64,000 bases of DNA from Roseibium aquae (GTDB taxonomy: Bacteria; Pseudomonadota; Alphaproteobacteria; Rhizobiales; Stappiaceae). Both the position numbers and the translations under genes were made by a program. Location of the stretch: the NCBI RefSeq assembly GCF_008711285.1, contig NZ_VXDC01000008.1, positions 62,001 through 126,000 of the forward strand. Reading direction: 5' to 3'. Shown piece after piece: positions 45,830 through 56,634 of the stretch (positions are counted from its first letter, which is position 1; the number at the start of each line of letters is the position of its first letter). The notes under the pieces are model-generated. The model did no database searches. It had not been told where the DNA came from and worked only from the letters and a program-made list of their open reading frames with translations.

Positions 45830-46852
45830 TTAATACTGATGGTCTTCGTAGCGCTTGGCGAGATCGTCGATGTTCTCAGGCGGCCAGTTGGCGACTTCCA
45901 TGCCCAGATGCAGTCCCATCTGAGCCAGAACTTCCTTGATCTCGTTCAGCGACTTGCGCCCGAAATTCGGCGTGCGCAGCATTTCCGCTTCGGTCTTCTG
46001 AATGAGGTCGCCAATATACACGATATTGTCGTTCTTCAGGCAGTTGGCCGAACGGACCGACAATTCCAGTTCGTCGACCTTTTTCAAAAGGGCCGGGTTG
46101 AACGCCAGTTCCGGGACAGTGTCCTCGGCGACCTCGCGCTGCGGCTCTTCGAAGTTGACGAAGATGGACAGTTGGTCCTGAAGGATGCGCGCGGCAAAAG
46201 CGACCGCGTCATCCGGTTTGACCGAACCGTCGGTCTCGACGGTCAGGGTCAGCTTGTCGTAGTCGAGAACCTGGCCTTCACGGGTGTTTTCCACCTTGTA
46301 GGACACTTTCTTGACCGGAGAATACAGGCTGTCGACCGGGATCAGGCCAATCGGCGCGTCTTCCGGACGGTTCCGGTCGGAGGGGACATACCCTTTACCG
46401 GTGTTCACCGTGAACTCCATGCGGATTTCCGCGCCTTCGTCCAGCGTGCACAGCACCAGGTCCGGATTGAGCACTTCGACATCCCCAACCGTTTGGATAT
46501 CACCAGCCGTCACGACGCCAGGGCCCTGCTTGCGAACAACCATGCGCTTCGGACCTTCGCCCTCCATGCGGATGGCGATTTCCTTGATGTTCAGCACGAT
46601 GTCTGTCACGTCCTCACGCACGCCCGGAATGGACGAGAATTCGTGCAGAACACCATCGATCTGAACCGATGTCACGGCCGCCCCTTGCAGGGACGACAGA
46701 AGAATCCGGCGCAGGGCGTTCCCAAGCGTCAGACCGTAACCGCGCTCCAGAGGCTCAGCCACGACGGTTGCCAGAAACCTGGGGTCATCTCCCGGCTTTA
46801 CTTCCAACTTGGTCGGCTTGATCAGTTCTTGCCAGTTTTTTTGAATCGTCAC
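45830..46852 (-). CDS. rpoA: DNA-directed RNA polymerase alpha subunit
   Basis: A 340-residue scaffold subunit of RNA polymerase. The N-terminal dimerisation domain has [20 protein letters not shown]. The C-terminal domain ([20 protein letters not shown], then [18 protein letters not shown]) binds promoter UP elements and activators. Length and order are normal for alphaproteobacteria. It lies between rpsK and rplQ in the alpha operon; rpsD, which is included in this operon in enteric bacteria, is absent here. Confidence 0.98.
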   Translation of the reverse strand: MTIQKNWQELIKPTKLEVKPGDDPRFLATVVAEPLERGYGLTLGNALRRILLSSLQGAAVTSVQIDGVLHEFSSIPGVREDVTDIVLNIKEIAIRMEGEGPKRMVVRKQGPGVVTAGDIQTVGDVEVLNPDLVLCTLDEGAEIRMEFTVNTGKGYVPSDRNRPEDAPIGLIPVDSLYSPVKKVSYKVENTREGQVLDYDKLTLTVETDGSVKPDDAVAFAARILQDQLSIFVNFEEPQREVAEDTVPELAFNPALLKKVDELELSVRSANCLKNDNIVYIGDLIQKTEAEMLRTPNFGRKSLNEIKEVLAQMGLHLGMEVANWPPENIDDLAKRYEDHQY

Positions 46853-46939
46853 GTTTTGGCCCCTTCGGCTATCCCGCCCGGCTGTTCAGCCGCACCATTC
46901 TTTGCCATTGGAGAAACAGATACCTAAAGCCGGACGGCC

Positions 46940-47329
46940 TTAGACGCGGCGGCGCTTGCGCGGACGGCACCCGTTGTGCGGGATCGGCGTCACATCGCGG
47001 ATCGACGTAATCAGAAAACCGGCTGCCTGCAGCGCCCGGAGCGCGGATTCGCGTCCAGAACCGGGACCACGCACTTCGACTTCCAAAGTCCGCATGCCAT
47101 GCTCGGCAGCCTTTTTCGCGGCGTCTTCCGCAGCCACCTGAGCCGCATACGGGGTCGACTTACGCGAGCCTTTGAAGCCGAGGGCACCGGCGGACGACCA
47201 GGAAATCGTATTTCCTTGAGCGTCGGTGATCGTGATCATCGTGTTGTTGAACGTCGAGTTCACATGCGCGACGCCCGACGAGATGTTCTTGCGCTCGCGG
47301 CGGCGGACGCGCGTTGTGTCTTTTGCCAT
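46940..47329 (-). CDS. rpsK: 30S ribosomal protein S11
   Basis: A 129-residue protein of the small-subunit platform. Diagnostic segments are [20 protein letters not shown]-type (here [20 protein letters not shown]), [20 protein letters not shown] and the C-terminal [14 protein letters not shown]. It follows rpsM by 68 bases and precedes rpoA. Nothing unusual. Confidence 0.98.
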   Translation of the reverse strand: MAKDTTRVRRRERKNISSGVAHVNSTFNNTMITITDAQGNTISWSSAGALGFKGSRKSTPYAAQVAAEDAAKKAAEHGMRTLEVEVRGPGSGRESALRALQAAGFLITSIRDVTPIPHNGCRPRKRRRV

Positions 47330-47397
47330 TTTCGTATCCTTAGTTCGATCTCTTCACTGCCGTAATCCCGGCAGCTCCACCACCGATCCCGGTGAGT

Positions 47398-47766
47398 TTA
47401 CTTCTTCTTCCCTGCGATCGGCTTCGCCGGACCCTTCCGGGTGCGGGCATTCGTGTGCGTACGCTGGCCACGGACAGGCAGGCCGCGGCGGTGGCGCAGG
47501 CCGCGGTAGCAGCCAAGATCCATGAGGCGCTTGATGTTCATCGCCGTTTCGCGGCGCAAATCACCTTCGACCAGGTAATCACGGTCAATCGTTTCGCGGA
47601 TCGACAGAACTTCGGCATCCGACAACTCGTTCACCCGCCGGGCTTCATCGATGTTGTTCGCCGCGATGATTTCCTTGGCAAATTTCGGGCCAATGCCATG
47701 AATGTACTGAAGCGCGATCACGACGCGCTTGTTTGTCGGAATGTTTACGCCAGCAATACGTGCCAC
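47398..47766 (-). CDS. rpsM: 30S ribosomal protein S13 (probable GTG start)
   Basis: A 122-residue protein of the small-subunit head; first gene of the alpha operon. It begins (M)[20 protein letters not shown] and ends with the basic tail [20 protein letters not shown]. The start was placed at the GTG at 47766, because this gives the family N-terminus and because GGAG lies nine bases before it. Upstream in-frame ATGs at 47772 and 47778 would add only two to four residues, and one overlaps the GGAG. A hairpin lies just upstream of the ribosome-binding site. Confidence 0.95.
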   Translation of the reverse strand: MARIAGVNIPTNKRVVIALQYIHGIGPKFAKEIIAANNIDEARRVNELSDAEVLSIRETIDRDYLVEGDLRRETAMNIKRLMDLGCYRGLRHRRGLPVRGQRTHTNARTRKGPAKPIAGKKK

Positions 47767-47784
47767 GTTCATCTCCATTTGAAT

Positions 47785-47800
47785 GCAGCTCTTGAGCTGC
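47785..47800 (-). promoter_or_regulatory. hairpin directly upstream of the rpsM ribosome-binding site
   Basis: GCAGCT (47785-47790) and AGCTGC (47795-47800) pair around a 4-base loop, ending about 10 bases before the GGAG of rpsM. The position in a leader of about 150 bases suggests a translational control structure for the alpha operon, where another ribosomal protein usually represses. The pairing is seen; the role is inferred. Confidence 0.4.
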
Positions 47801-47935
47801 GGTTTTGTTATCCCCGCGTCCGGTGGAGGCCGGCCCTTGCAGGAGGTTCAATATGCCTGCCGGAGCAAAGCACAGACGGGGCCACCTCATGAGACCATGA
47901 GCACGGCACCCAATTCTCGACGGAATGAGCGCGTG

Positions 47936-47963
47936 CCATAGCGCTTCAAGTCACCCGCGTCAA
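47936..47963 (-). promoter_or_regulatory. candidate promoter for the rpsM-rpsK-rpoA-rplQ operon
   Basis: Read on the minus strand, TTGACG (47963-47958) and CTATGG (47941-47936) are separated by 16 bases, close to the alphaproteobacterial housekeeping pattern. The -35 element begins directly after the T run of the adk terminator, so the alpha operon can be transcribed separately from the upstream supercluster. Confidence 0.45.
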
Positions 47964-47988
47964 GAAAAAAGCGCGCAGGCCGCGCGCT
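47964..47988 (-). terminator. intrinsic terminator after adk
   Basis: On the minus strand AGCGCGC pairs with GCGCGCT (47982-47988 with 47970-47976) around a 5-base loop, followed by six T (47969-47964). This is a standard Rho-independent terminator 27 bases past the end of adk. It separates the long spc-adk transcript from the alpha operon. Confidence 0.8.
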
Positions 47989-48015
47989 CTTTACACTTCC
48001 GAAACCTTTACCCGC

Positions 48016-48597
48016 TCAAGCAGCGGTGGCTTCCTTGAGGATCGTGTCGATACTGGCCGCGACCTCATCAATCGAAGCCATCCCGTCCACCGTTCGCAAC
48101 ATGCCCTTTTTCTTGTAGTAATCCGAAACGGGGGCGGTTTGCGCATGGTAAACTTCAAGCCGCTTGCGAAGGGTTTCGGCGTTGTCGTCGGCGCGCGCGC
48201 CGCCGGTTTCCTTCGCACGGTTCTCGATGCGGCCGACGAGCACCTCATCATCCACTTCCAGTTCGACCACCGCGTCCAGCTGCATGTTTTTATGCTCGAG
48301 CAGATCTTCCAGTGCGTCCGCCTGCGCGATTGTCCGCGGAAAGCCGTCAAGGATGAAGCCGTTGACGCAGTCCGCTTCCTCGATTCGGTCGGAAATGATC
48401 TGGACGATGATATCGTCCGACACCAGATCTCCGCGATCCATGACTTCCTTGGCCTGCAGTCCGACCGCCGTTTCGGCCTTTACGGCCGCCCTGAGCATGT
48501 CGCCCGTGGACAGCTGGGCAATTTTATGTGTCTCCACGAGACGGGCGGCCTGGGTGCCTTTGCCCGCTCCCGGCGGTCCGAGCAGAATGAGCCTCAT
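48016..48597 (-). CDS. adk: adenylate kinase
   Basis: A 193-residue short-form enzyme (ATP + AMP = 2 ADP). The P loop is [12 protein letters not shown] (residues 7-18). AMP-binding segments are [12 protein letters not shown] and [17 protein letters not shown]. The lid lacks the long zinc-type insertion (residues about 125-135), as in other alphaproteobacterial forms. The start overlaps the secY stop by four bases (ATGA), so it is the last gene of the spc-type operon, before a terminator. Confidence 0.96.
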   Translation of the reverse strand: MRLILLGPPGAGKGTQAARLVETHKIAQLSTGDMLRAAVKAETAVGLQAKEVMDRGDLVSDDIIVQIISDRIEEADCVNGFILDGFPRTIAQADALEDLLEHKNMQLDAVVELEVDDEVLVGRIENRAKETGGARADDNAETLRKRLEVYHAQTAPVSDYYKKKGMLRTVDGMASIDEVAASIDTILKEATAA

Positions 48598-49925
48598 CGA
48601 CGTTTCCCCCTGAGTTTGGCTTTCTTGACCAGCCCTTCATACTGGTGCGCCAGCAGATGACCCTGGATCTGGGACACAGTATCCATCGTCACGCTGACAA
48701 CAATCAAGAGCGAGGTCCCACCGAAATAGAACGGAACGCCCGTCGCCGAAATCAGGAATTCGGGTAATAGACAAACGAGGGTGATGTAGATAGCGCCGAC
48801 GACCGTGATCCGGGTCAGGACGTAGTCGATATATTGCGCCGTGCGCTCTCCCGGACGGATACCCGGGATAAAGCCGCCATGTTTCTTCAGATTGTCCGCC
48901 GTATCGCTCGGATTGAAGACGATCGCCGTATAGAAAAAGCAGAAGAAGACGATCATGGCCGCGTAGAAGATCATGAACAGCGGCTGACCATGTCCCAGCA
49001 AGGCCGTGATCGTCGTCAGCCATTCATTACCCCCGCCCTGGTTGAACCCCGAGATCGTCGCCGGGACCAGAAGCAGCGAGGACGCGAAGATCGGCGGAAT
49101 GACGCCAGCCGTGTTCAGCTTCAAGGGCAGGAAGGACGTATTGCCCTCGAACATACGGTTGCCCATCTGCCGCTTCGGGTACTGGATCAGCAGCCGGCGC
49201 TGCGCCCGCTCCATGAACACGATGAACCCGATCACGACGATCGCGAGAATGATCACACCCAGAATGATCCCGGTGGCAAGAGCGCCCTGACGGCCCAATT
49301 CAAGGGTCGAGACGATCGCCCCGGGAAGGCCCGCGACAATACCCGCAAAGATGATCAGCGAAATCCCGTTTCCGATCCCCCGCGACGTGATCTGTTCACC
49401 GAGCCACATCAGGAACATCGTGCCGCCAACCAGCGTGATTACGGTCGAAGCGCGGAAGAACCAGCCCGGATCCGTGACGACATTGGTCGCCCCCTCCAGG
49501 CCAACCGCGATGCCGTACGCCTGGAAAGTCGCCAGGATCACCGTGCCGTAGCGGGTGTACTGGTTGATCACCTTTCGGCCTTGTTCACCCTCTTTCTTCA
49601 GCTGCTCGAGCGTCGGAACGACGGTCGTCATGAGCTGCATGATGATCGAGGCTGAGATATAAGGCATGATGCCGAGGGCGAAAATCGCCATGCGCTCCAC
49701 GGCGCCACCGGCAAACATGTTGAACATGCCGATAATGCCGGACTGGGCCTGGTTGAAGGCCTGTGCGAACGCTTCAGGGTTAATGCCGGGCAGCGGAATG
49801 TAAGTGCCCAGTCGATAAACCAAAAGCGCCCCCAGTGTAAACCAGATGCGCTTTTTGAGTTCTTCAGCCTTGGCGAAAGCTGAGAAATTAAGATTTGACG
49901 CCAGTTGCTCGGCGGCCGATGCCAT
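48594..49925 (-). CDS. secY: protein translocase subunit SecY
   Basis: A 443-residue inner-membrane channel of the Sec translocon with ten predicted helices. Conserved parts are [18 protein letters not shown] (TM1/plug region), [31 protein letters not shown] and the C-terminal cytosolic [20 protein letters not shown]. The length is normal. It follows rplO by 49 bases and overlaps adk by four bases. Confidence 0.98.
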   Translation of the reverse strand: MASAAEQLASNLNFSAFAKAEELKKRIWFTLGALLVYRLGTYIPLPGINPEAFAQAFNQAQSGIIGMFNMFAGGAVERMAIFALGIMPYISASIIMQLMTTVVPTLEQLKKEGEQGRKVINQYTRYGTVILATFQAYGIAVGLEGATNVVTDPGWFFRASTVITLVGGTMFLMWLGEQITSRGIGNGISLIIFAGIVAGLPGAIVSTLELGRQGALATGIILGVIILAIVVIGFIVFMERAQRRLLIQYPKRQMGNRMFEGNTSFLPLKLNTAGVIPPIFASSLLLVPATISGFNQGGGNEWLTTITALLGHGQPLFMIFYAAMIVFFCFFYTAIVFNPSDTADNLKKHGGFIPGIRPGERTAQYIDYVLTRITVVGAIYITLVCLLPEFLISATGVPFYFGGTSLLIVVSVTMDTVSQIQGHLLAHQYEGLVKKAKLRGKRR

Positions 49926-49974
49926 GCCCTACTCCGGTCAGTTTATTACCGACAAATGGGAAAAGCCCAGGCTG

Positions 49975-50442
49975 TTAAGCCTGAGCTCCCAGAACGACAA
50001 CCTTGCCGCCCGCTTTCTCGACCGCATCCACTGCGGCCTTGGAGGCCCCGGCGATCTCAAAGGTGACGGCGCCTTTCAGCTCACCGTCGGACAGCAAGCG
50101 CACGCCATCGCGAACCCGCTTGACGATTCCAGCCGCCTTCAGAGTTTCAACGGTGACCGGCGCAGATGCGTCGAGTTTACCCGCATCAATTGCCTGCTGG
50201 ACCCGGCCCAGGGAGACCACATTGTAGTCCTTGGCAAAGATGTTGGTGAAACCGCGCTTCGGCAGGCGCCGATGCAACGGCATCTGTCCACCTTCGAAAC
50301 CCTTGATGGCCACACCGGAGCGGGACTTTTGACCCTTCACACCACGGCCGCCGGTCTTGCCCTTGCCGGAACCGATGCCGCGGCCAACGCGAGTGCGGTC
50401 CTTGACGGCACCCTCGTTGTCACGAAGTTCATTGAGCTTCAT
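49975..50442 (-). CDS. rplO: 50S ribosomal protein L15
   Basis: A 155-residue large-subunit protein starting [20 protein letters not shown], with the glycine-rich [20 protein letters not shown] and [20 protein letters not shown]. It lies between rpmD (23 bases upstream) and secY in the spc cluster. Nothing unusual. Confidence 0.98.
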   Translation of the reverse strand: MKLNELRDNEGAVKDRTRVGRGIGSGKGKTGGRGVKGQKSRSGVAIKGFEGGQMPLHRRLPKRGFTNIFAKDYNVVSLGRVQQAIDAGKLDASAPVTVETLKAAGIVKRVRDGVRLLSDGELKGAVTFEIAGASKAAVDAVEKAGGKVVVLGAQA

Positions 50443-50465
50443 GTTTTCTTCTCCTCATCCCGCTC

Positions 50466-50663
50466 TTACGCGTTGTCTTCGACGACGCGAACGAGATGCT
50501 GGACCTTCCTGATCATGCCGCGCACTTCCGGTGTGTCCTTCAGTGTGGAACGGCGGTGCATCTTGTTCAGGCCGAGACCGATGAGCGTGGCGCGCTGATC
50601 TTGCGGACGGCGCACCGGGCTCCCGATCTGTTCGACCGTTACGGTCTTTTCGGTGTTCGCCAT
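50466..50663 (-). CDS. rpmD: 50S ribosomal protein L30
   Basis: A 65-residue protein: [40 protein letters not shown] and [14 protein letters not shown] are family features. It lies between rpsE and rplO in the usual order. Confidence 0.97.
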   Translation of the reverse strand: MANTEKTVTVEQIGSPVRRPQDQRATLIGLGLNKMHRRSTLKDTPEVRGMIRKVQHLVRVVEDNA

Positions 50664-50704
50664 GGAACTAACCCTTATTCAGCTGGGGGCTGGAGCCGCC
50701 GGGA

Positions 50705-51271
50705 TCAAGCCTCAGCGGCAGCCGGAGCCGCCTCGTCATTGTTGTCCCGGCGGCGCGATTGCAGCACGGAGACCTTGAGGCCGCGGCGTGCCGCGACCGA
50801 GCGCGGGCTGTCTTCCTTAGTCAGCGCATCGAATGTGGCACGCACCATGTTGTAGGGGTTTGAGGACCCCAGCGACTTGGCAACCACATCCTGCACACCC
50901 AGGGTCTCGAACACGGCGCGCATCGGGCCACCGGCAATGATACCGGTACCGGCCGGTGCGGCCCGCATGATCACCTTGCCGGCGCCATGACGGCCTTCGA
51001 CGTCGTGGTGCAGTGTCCGGCCTTCGCGCAGCGGCACGCGGATCATGGTGCGCTTGGCAGCTTCCGTTGCCTTGCGGATTGCTTCAGGCACTTCCCGTGC
51101 CTTGCCGTGACCGAAACCGACACGGCCCTTCTGGTCGCCAACCACCACGAGCGCGGCGAAGCCGAAGCGGCGGCCACCCTTGACCACCTTCGCGACGCGG
51201 TTGATGTGGACCAGCTTATCGACAAACTCGCTGTCACGCTCTTCGCGCTCGCGATTATCCTGTCTCGCCAT
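50705..51271 (-). CDS. rpsE: 30S ribosomal protein S5
   Basis: A 188-residue protein with the double-stranded RNA-binding N-terminal domain ([40 protein letters not shown]) and the S5 C-terminal domain ([20 protein letters not shown]). The C-terminus has a charged/Ala-rich tail ([16 protein letters not shown]), as in other alphaproteobacteria. It follows rplR by 41 bases. Confidence 0.98.
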   Translation of the reverse strand: MARQDNREREERDSEFVDKLVHINRVAKVVKGGRRFGFAALVVVGDQKGRVGFGHGKAREVPEAIRKATEAAKRTMIRVPLREGRTLHHDVEGRHGAGKVIMRAAPAGTGIIAGGPMRAVFETLGVQDVVAKSLGSSNPYNMVRATFDALTKEDSPRSVAARRGLKVSVLQSRRRDNNDEAAPAAAEA

Positions 51272-51312
51272 TTTATACGTCTTTCGTTCTCAAGAGCGCC
51301 AAGGGGCGCTGG

Positions 51313-51675
51313 TCAGAATTCAAGTCCACCTTCGCGGGCCGCATCAGCAAGCGCCTTGACGCGCCCGTGATAGACATATCCGCCCCGGTCGAACACGACT
51401 TCCTTGACGCCTGCGGCTTTCGCCCGCTCGGCAACCAGCTTGCCGACGGCAGCGGCTGCTGCGGTGTCGGCGCCCGTTTTCAAGGTGCCCTTCAGATCCT
51501 TCTCGATCGTCGAGGCTGCGACGATAGTGTGGCCGTTCGCGTCGTCGATGATCTGAGCATAGATCTGCTTGGACGAGCGGAAGACCGAAAGACGCGGACG
51601 ACCGTTCGCGACCTTCTTGATGGAACGGCGCACGCGATCGCGGCGGCGTTCGAAAGCATTGTTGCTATTCGCCAT
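51313..51675 (-). CDS. rplR: 50S ribosomal protein L18
   Basis: A 120-residue 5S rRNA-binding protein. The start at 51675 ([20 protein letters not shown]) gives the family length; the open frame extends to 51804 inside rplF but has no support. [20 protein letters not shown] and the C-terminal [20 protein letters not shown] are diagnostic. It begins 13 bases after rplF. Confidence 0.98.
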   Translation of the reverse strand: MANSNNAFERRRDRVRRSIKKVANGRPRLSVFRSSKQIYAQIIDDANGHTIVAASTIEKDLKGTLKTGADTAAAAAVGKLVAERAKAAGVKEVVFDRGGYVYHGRVKALADAAREGGLEF

Positions 51676-51688
51676 GATCTTGGGTCCG

Positions 51689-52222
51689 TTACTTCTTCTT
51701 GCCTTCCTTACGGACGATAAATTCGTCCGCATAGCGAACGCCTTTGCCCTTGTAGGGCTCCGGCGGGCGGAATTCCCGAATCTCGGCCGCCACCTGTCCA
51801 ACACGCTGCTTGTCGGTGCCGGTTACAGTGATTTCGGTCGGCTTCGGGCACTTGATTTCGATCCCCTCGGGGATCGGATAAACCACGTCGTGCGAGAATC
51901 CCAGCGCAAGCTGAAGGTTTTCACCCTGGACCTGGGCGCGATAACCGACGCCGGTGATGGCGAGGTCTTTCTTAAAGCCCTCGGTGACACCCGCAATCAG
52001 GTTCGCAACCATGGTGCGGCTCATGCCCCACATGGAGCGGGCCGGCTTGGAGTTGTTACGCGGATCAATCTTGATGCCGCCATCCGTCATTTCGGCCAGA
52101 ACCAGATCATTCAGAACGAAGGCCTTTTCACCCTTCGGTCCCTTGATCGTGACTGTCTGACCGTCGATCGATGCCGTTACCCCGCTTGGCACGGGGACTG
52201 GCTTTTTGCCAATACGAGACAT
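51689..52222 (-). CDS. rplF: 50S ribosomal protein L6
   Basis: A 177-residue protein with two related domains. It starts [15 protein letters not shown] and contains [30 protein letters not shown] and the C-terminal signature [20 protein letters not shown]. It lies in the normal position between rpsH and rplR. Confidence 0.98.
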   Translation of the reverse strand: MSRIGKKPVPVPSGVTASIDGQTVTIKGPKGEKAFVLNDLVLAEMTDGGIKIDPRNNSKPARSMWGMSRTMVANLIAGVTEGFKKDLAITGVGYRAQVQGENLQLALGFSHDVVYPIPEGIEIKCPKPTEITVTGTDKQRVGQVAAEIREFRPPEPYKGKGVRYADEFIVRKEGKKK

Positions 52223-52260
52223 TTGACCAACCTTGTCGTTGTTTCAGCGGGTCTGCCGCG

Positions 52261-52659
52261 TCAGAAGACGCGGCAAAGAACCTCGCCACCTACGTTTTCT
52301 TCCCGCGCCTGATGATCGCTCATGACGCCGCGCGACGTCGAGATGATCGACACGCCCAGGCCATTGGACACATGCGGGATGTTTTTCACCGAAGCGTACA
52401 CCCGGCGGCCCGGCTTGGAGACCCGCTCAATCGTGCGGATGACCGGCTCGCCATCGAAGTACTTCAATTCGATTTCCAACTCGGACTTTCCGCCCTCGAA
52501 GTCAACCGTGGTGTAACCGCGGATGTATCCCTCTTTCGCGAGCACATCAAGTACATGCGCGCGCAATTTGGAATTTGGTGAGCTAACCTTCGTCTTTTTC
52601 CGCAACTGAGCGTTCCGGATCCGGGTCAGCATATCCCCCAACGGATCAGATATTGCCAT
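52261..52659 (-). CDS. rpsH: 30S ribosomal protein S8
   Basis: A 132-residue protein that binds 16S rRNA and in many bacteria represses the spc operon. It starts [20 protein letters not shown] and has [20 protein letters not shown] and the C-terminal [21 protein letters not shown] matching autoregulatory RNA site would lie near rplE; none was worked out here. Confidence 0.98.
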   Translation of the reverse strand: MAISDPLGDMLTRIRNAQLRKKTKVSSPNSKLRAHVLDVLAKEGYIRGYTTVDFEGGKSELEIELKYFDGEPVIRTIERVSKPGRRVYASVKNIPHVSNGLGVSIISTSRGVMSDHQAREENVGGEVLCRVF

Positions 52660-52671
52660 GGGAGTGTCTCC

Positions 52672-52977
52672 TTACCAGCTCGACTTGACCAGGCCCGGGA
52701 TCTTGCCCAGCGAGCCAAGTTCACGAAGCGCAATCCGCGACATCTTCAGCTTACGGTAAAAACCGCGCGGGCGGCCCGACACTTCACACCGGTTGCGAAT
52801 CCGGTTGGGTGCGGAATTCCGCGGCAGTTTCGCCAGCTGCAGGCGTGCGTTGAACCGCTCTTCAAGGCTCAGACTCTCGTCCTTGGCCATCGCCTTGAGG
52901 GCAGCGCGCTTCACAGCGTATTTCTTCACGAGCTTCTTGCGACGCTCATTCTTTTCGACCGCGCTCTTCTTCGCCAT
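52672..52977 (-). CDS. rpsN: 30S ribosomal protein S14 (zinc-independent form)
   Basis: A 101-residue protein without the CxxC zinc motifs. [40 protein letters not shown] and [20 protein letters not shown] are family features. The long form is usual for proteobacteria. It lies between rplE and rpsH. Confidence 0.98.
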   Translation of the reverse strand: MAKKSAVEKNERRKKLVKKYAVKRAALKAMAKDESLSLEERFNARLQLAKLPRNSAPNRIRNRCEVSGRPRGFYRKLKMSRIALRELGSLGKIPGLVKSSW

Positions 52978-52998
52978 CGTCGTTCCCTTCCTTGCCCG

Positions 52999-53556
52999 TT
53001 ATTTCGTGAACGGGAAGTTGAACGCGCGGAGCAATTCGCGCGCTTCGTCGTCGTTTGCCGCCGTGGTGCACACGATCACGTCCATGCCCCAGATCTGGTC
53101 GACCTTGTCGTACTCGATCTCCGGAAACACGATGTGTTCCTTGATGCCCATGGCGTAGTTGCCACGACCGTCGAAGCTCTTCGGGTTCAAGCCCCGGAAG
53201 TCCCGCACGCGCGGAAGCGCGATGGTAATCAGACGGTCCAGAAATTCGTACATCCGCTGGCCGCGCAAGGTCACCTTCGTGCCAAGCGGCATGCCTTCGC
53301 GCACCTTGAAGGTCGCTATGGATTTCTTGGCCTTGGTGATGACCGGCTTTTGACCGGAGATCAGAGCCAGATCATCCGCAGCAGTACGCGCCTTCTTGGA
53401 GTCGCCAACGGCTTCCCCGACGCCAATGTTCAGGACAATTTTCTCCAGCGCGGGAACCTGCATCGGGTTCTTGTACTGGAACTTCTCCTGAAGCTGCTTC
53501 TTGATGACGGTCTCATACTGCGTTTTCAGGCGCGGAACGTTTTGGGTCTCAGCCAT
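52999..53556 (-). CDS. rplE: 50S ribosomal protein L5
   Basis: A 185-residue 5S rRNA-binding protein: [40 protein letters not shown] and [20 protein letters not shown]. The start overlaps the 3' end of rplX by eight bases, so translation is coupled. Confidence 0.98.
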   Translation of the reverse strand: MAETQNVPRLKTQYETVIKKQLQEKFQYKNPMQVPALEKIVLNIGVGEAVGDSKKARTAADDLALISGQKPVITKAKKSIATFKVREGMPLGTKVTLRGQRMYEFLDRLITIALPRVRDFRGLNPKSFDGRGNYAMGIKEHIVFPEIEYDKVDQIWGMDVIVCTTAANDDEARELLRAFNFPFTK

Positions 53557-53866
53557 CGATCAGGTCTCCCGAACGCTTGGCCACACGGACCTTGGTGCCA
53601 TCGTCATTGGTCTTGAAGCCGACACGGGTCGGCTTGCCGTCCTTCGGATCGGCAACCGCCAGGTTCGACAAATGGATCGGCGCTTCCTTGGCGATGATCC
53701 CGGCCTCTTGCGTCTGCGTCTGGCGCTGGTGACGGCGCACCATGTTCACACCGCGCACAAGGGCCTTGTTGTCCGACGGCTGGACCGAAATCACTTCGCC
53801 GGTTTTGCCCTTGTCACGGCCGGTCAGCACGACCACCGTGTCGCCTTTTTTAATTTTCGCAGCCAT
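53549..53866 (-). CDS. rplX: 50S ribosomal protein L24
   Basis: A 105-residue assembly-initiating protein with a KOW motif: [40 protein letters not shown] and [20 protein letters not shown] are also typical. It overlaps rplN by one base and rplE by eight. Confidence 0.98.
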   Translation of the reverse strand: MAAKIKKGDTVVVLTGRDKGKTGEVISVQPSDNKALVRGVNMVRRHQRQTQTQEAGIIAKEAPIHLSNLAVADPKDGKPTRVGFKTNDDGTKVRVAKRSGDLIDG

Positions 53867-54234
53867 CAGAGCACCTCCGGCGCGAGCGAGATAATTTTCA
53901 TGTGGTTCTTCGCACGAAGCTCGCGCGGCACTGGCCCGAAGATACGGGTGCCGACCGGCTCCTTGTTGTTGTTCACCAAAACGGCCGCATTGCGGTCGAA
54001 CCGGATCACGCTGCCATCGGGACGGCGGATATCCTTTGCCGTGCGCACGACGACAGCCTTCATCACGTCGCCCTTTTTAACGCGGCCCCGCGGAATAGCC
54101 TCTTTGACGGAGACAACGATAATGTCGCCGACCTGGGCATATTTGCGCTTCGAGCCGCCGAGCACTTTGATGCACATGACACGACGGGCGCCGGAATTGT
54201 CGGCGACGTCGAGGTTAGTTTGCATCTGAATCAT
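53866..54234 (-). CDS. rplN: 50S ribosomal protein L14
   Basis: A 122-residue protein: [40 protein letters not shown], and [20 protein letters not shown]. It normally heads the spc operon; here no terminator separates it from rpsQ, 71 bases upstream, so S10 and spc genes appear continuous. Confidence 0.98.
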   Translation of the reverse strand: MIQMQTNLDVADNSGARRVMCIKVLGGSKRKYAQVGDIIVVSVKEAIPRGRVKKGDVMKAVVVRTAKDIRRPDGSVIRFDRNAAVLVNNNKEPVGTRIFGPVPRELRAKNHMKIISLAPEVL

Positions 54235-54305
54235 GACTGGCTGCCTTGTTCTTCTATCGGCGCTCCCCCAAAGGGCGCCTGATGCTCAAACTGTGAGGAT
54301 CGTGA

Positions 54306-54536
54306 TCAGTGAGCGACCACGGTCCAACGCTTGTTCTTGGAAATCGGCGCGCACTCTTCGATCTGCACGATGTCGCCGACCTTGTAGTTGTTCGCCTCGT
54401 CATGCGCCCGGTACTTTTTTGTCCGGCGCACGGTCTTCTTCAGCAGTGGGTGGGTGAAACGGCGTTCCACCAGCACTGTCACCGTTTTGTCATTCGCGTC
54501 GCTGACAACGGTGCCCTGCAAAATACGCTTCGGCAT
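54306..54536 (-). CDS. rpsQ: 30S ribosomal protein S17
   Basis: A 76-residue protein: [40 protein letters not shown] and [20 protein letters not shown]. It lies 12 bases after rpmC, in the last position of the S10 group. Confidence 0.98.
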   Translation of the reverse strand: MPKRILQGTVVSDANDKTVTVLVERRFTHPLLKKTVRRTKKYRAHDEANNYKVGDIVQIEECAPISKNKRWTVVAH

Positions 54537-54548
54537 GTCGTCGTCTCC

Positions 54549-54749
54549 TTACGCGTTTGCCGTCACGCGCTTTTCGCGCATGATCGTCTGGATCCGAGCG
54601 ATATCACGGCGGATCTGCCGGACGCGCCCAGTGTTCTCAAGCTGACCCGTGGCCCTTTGGAAGCGCAGGTTGAACTGCTCCTTCTTGAGGCCTTCGAGCT
54701 CGGTGCGGAGCTCGTCCAGGGTCTTTGCCCTCACATCACTCGCCTTCAT
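54549..54749 (-). CDS. rpmC: 50S ribosomal protein L29
   Basis: A 66-residue helical-hairpin protein near the peptide exit tunnel: [40 protein letters not shown] and [11 protein letters not shown]. It lies between rplP and rpsQ. Confidence 0.97.
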   Translation of the reverse strand: MKASDVRAKTLDELRTELEGLKKEQFNLRFQRATGQLENTGRVRQIRRDIARIQTIMREKRVTANA

Positions 54750-54771
54750 GGCTCTTTACTCCTTGACTGCC

Positions 54772-55185
54772 TTACTCGGCGATCCGCTGAACGAACCGGC
54801 ACTTGATCGGCAGCTTGGCGGCGGCAAGACGCATCGCTTCGCGCGCGACATCTTCCGACACACCATCGATTTCAAACATGATCCGGCCAGGCTTGACGCG
54901 GCATGCCCAGTAATCCGGAGACCCCTTACCCTTACCCATGCGGACTTCGGCCGGCTTTGAAGAGACCGGGACGTCCGGGAAGATGCGGATCCACACGCGA
55001 CCCGCACGCTTCATATGGCGGGTCATGGCACGGCGGGCCGCTTCGATCTGACGCGCGGTCACGCGCTCAGGCTCAATCGCCTTCAGACCGTAAGCGCCGA
55101 AGTTGAGGTCAGTCCCCCCCTTCGACAGACCGTGGATGCGGCCCTTGTGCTGCTTGCGGAACTTTGTGCGCTTCGGTTGCAGCAT
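54772..55185 (-). CDS. rplP: 50S ribosomal protein L16
   Basis: A 137-residue protein: [40 protein letters not shown] and [20 protein letters not shown]. It contacts the A-site tRNA region of the large subunit. It follows rpsC by 47 bases. Confidence 0.98.
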   Translation of the reverse strand: MLQPKRTKFRKQHKGRIHGLSKGGTDLNFGAYGLKAIEPERVTARQIEAARRAMTRHMKRAGRVWIRIFPDVPVSSKPAEVRMGKGKGSPDYWACRVKPGRIMFEIDGVSEDVAREAMRLAAAKLPIKCRFVQRIAE

Positions 55186-55232
55186 CGTTCTTCTCTCGTC
55201 TTTCGTGTTTAACGAGCGGCAGGCAGCTTAAC

Positions 55233-55961
55233 TTAAGCTGCGCGCTCGCGGCCCCGATCCCGGCGTCCGCCGCGATCACCCTGGTTGCTATCCGAGCCCG
55301 CCGTTGCACGCTTTTCAGACGCCATCGGGTCATGCTCGAGAATTTCACCCTTGAAGATCCAGACCTTCACACCGCACACACCATAGGCGGTGTGCGCGGA
55401 AGCCACACCGTAGTCGATGTCGGCACGCAGGGTGTGAAGCGGCACGCGGCCTTCCCGGTACCACTCGATCCGGGCGATTTCCGCCCCGCCGAGACGGCCA
55501 CCGCAGGTGATCTTGATGCCCTGTGCGCCCAGGCGCATCGCCGACTGGACCGAACGCTTCATGGCCCGGCGGAACGCGACGCGGCGCTCCAGCTGCTGGG
55601 CGATGGATGCGGCAACCAATGTGGCATCGATTTCCGGCTTGCGCACTTCAACGATGTTCAGGTGCACTTCGGACTTGGTGATCTCGTTGATCTTCTTGCG
55701 AAGACGCTCGATATCCGCACCCTTCTTGCCGATCACCACACCCGGACGGCCGGAATGAATGGTGACGCGGCACTTCTTGTGCGGGCGCTCGATCACGATC
55801 TTTGAGACCGCGGCCTGCTTGAGTTCCTTCAAAAGAAACTCACGGATCCGGAAATCTTCGTGAAGCAGATCGCCGTATTCGCCCTTGTTGGCGAACCAGC
55901 GGGAATCCCAGGTCCGGTTGATCCCGAGGCGCATGCCGATCGGGTTAACTTTGTGTCCCAT
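55233..55961 (-). CDS. rpsC: 30S ribosomal protein S3
   Basis: A 242-residue protein with a KH domain ([20 protein letters not shown]) and the C-terminal S3 domain ([40 protein letters not shown]). The C-terminal tail ([20 protein letters not shown]) is Gly/Arg/Asp-rich and longer than in enteric bacteria. The start overlaps rplV by one base. Confidence 0.98.
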   Translation of the reverse strand: MGHKVNPIGMRLGINRTWDSRWFANKGEYGDLLHEDFRIREFLLKELKQAAVSKIVIERPHKKCRVTIHSGRPGVVIGKKGADIERLRKKINEITKSEVHLNIVEVRKPEIDATLVAASIAQQLERRVAFRRAMKRSVQSAMRLGAQGIKITCGGRLGGAEIARIEWYREGRVPLHTLRADIDYGVASAHTAYGVCGVKVWIFKGEILEHDPMASEKRATAGSDSNQGDRGGRRDRGRERAA

Positions 55962-56341
55962 CAGGCACTCTCCTCGACTTCGCGCACGACGATTGTCAGG
56001 TTCGAGAATGGCTTCTCGATCCGGCCAACCCGGCCACGCGCCCGGGCCTGAAACCGCTTGATGACGAAAGCCTTGCCCACATGGGCCTCGGCGACCACCA
56101 GGTTGTCGATATCCAGGTCGTGGTTGTTTTCGGCATTCGCGATCGCAGACATCAAGGTCTTCTTGACGTCATTTGCGATGCGCTTACGGGAAAAGGTGAG
56201 ATCTGCGATCGCAGAACCAACCTTCTTGCCGCGGATCGAAGCCGCAACGAGGTTCAGCTTGCGCGGAGACACGCGCAGCATCCGGGTCATTGCCCGAGCC
56301 TCATTGTCAGCGAGCGTCCGCTCACGCTTCGGCTTGCCCAT
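55961..56341 (-). CDS. rplV: 50S ribosomal protein L22
   Basis: A 126-residue tunnel-wall protein: [40 protein letters not shown] and [21 protein letters not shown] short N-terminal extension ([15 protein letters not shown]) is typical of alphaproteobacteria. It lies two bases after rpsS. Confidence 0.98.
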   Translation of the reverse strand: MGKPKRERTLADNEARAMTRMLRVSPRKLNLVAASIRGKKVGSAIADLTFSRKRIANDVKKTLMSAIANAENNHDLDIDNLVVAEAHVGKAFVIKRFQARARGRVGRIEKPFSNLTIVVREVEESA

Positions 56342-56343
56342 CG

Positions 56344-56622
56344 TTACTTCCTCTTCGCCTTCTTGTCGGCGCCGTGTCCGTAATAGGTCCGGGTCGGCGA
56401 GAACTCGCCGAACTTGTGACCGATCATTTCTTCAGACACCAGCACCGGGACGTGCTTTTGACCGTTGTAGACACCGAAGGTAAGCCCGACGAACTGCGGC
56501 AGGATCGTAGAGCGGCGGCTCCAGGTCTTGATGACCTCGTTGCGGCCGGACTCCCGTACCTTGTCCGCTTTTTTCAGCAGGTACCCGTCAACAAACGGAC
56601 CTTTCCAGACAGAACGTGACAC
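56344..56622 (-). CDS. rpsS: 30S ribosomal protein S19
   Basis: A 92-residue protein: [40 protein letters not shown] and [20 protein letters not shown]. It follows rplB by 12 bases. Confidence 0.98.
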   Translation of the reverse strand: MSRSVWKGPFVDGYLLKKADKVRESGRNEVIKTWSRRSTILPQFVGLTFGVYNGQKHVPVLVSEEMIGHKFGEFSPTRTYYGHGADKKAKRK

Positions 56623-56634
56623 GATCCTTGCCCT

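Noticed and set aside
51676-51804. N-terminal extension of rplR into rplF
   Set aside because: The extra 43 residues have no ribosomal-protein similarity and the internal ATG at 51675 gives the family length.
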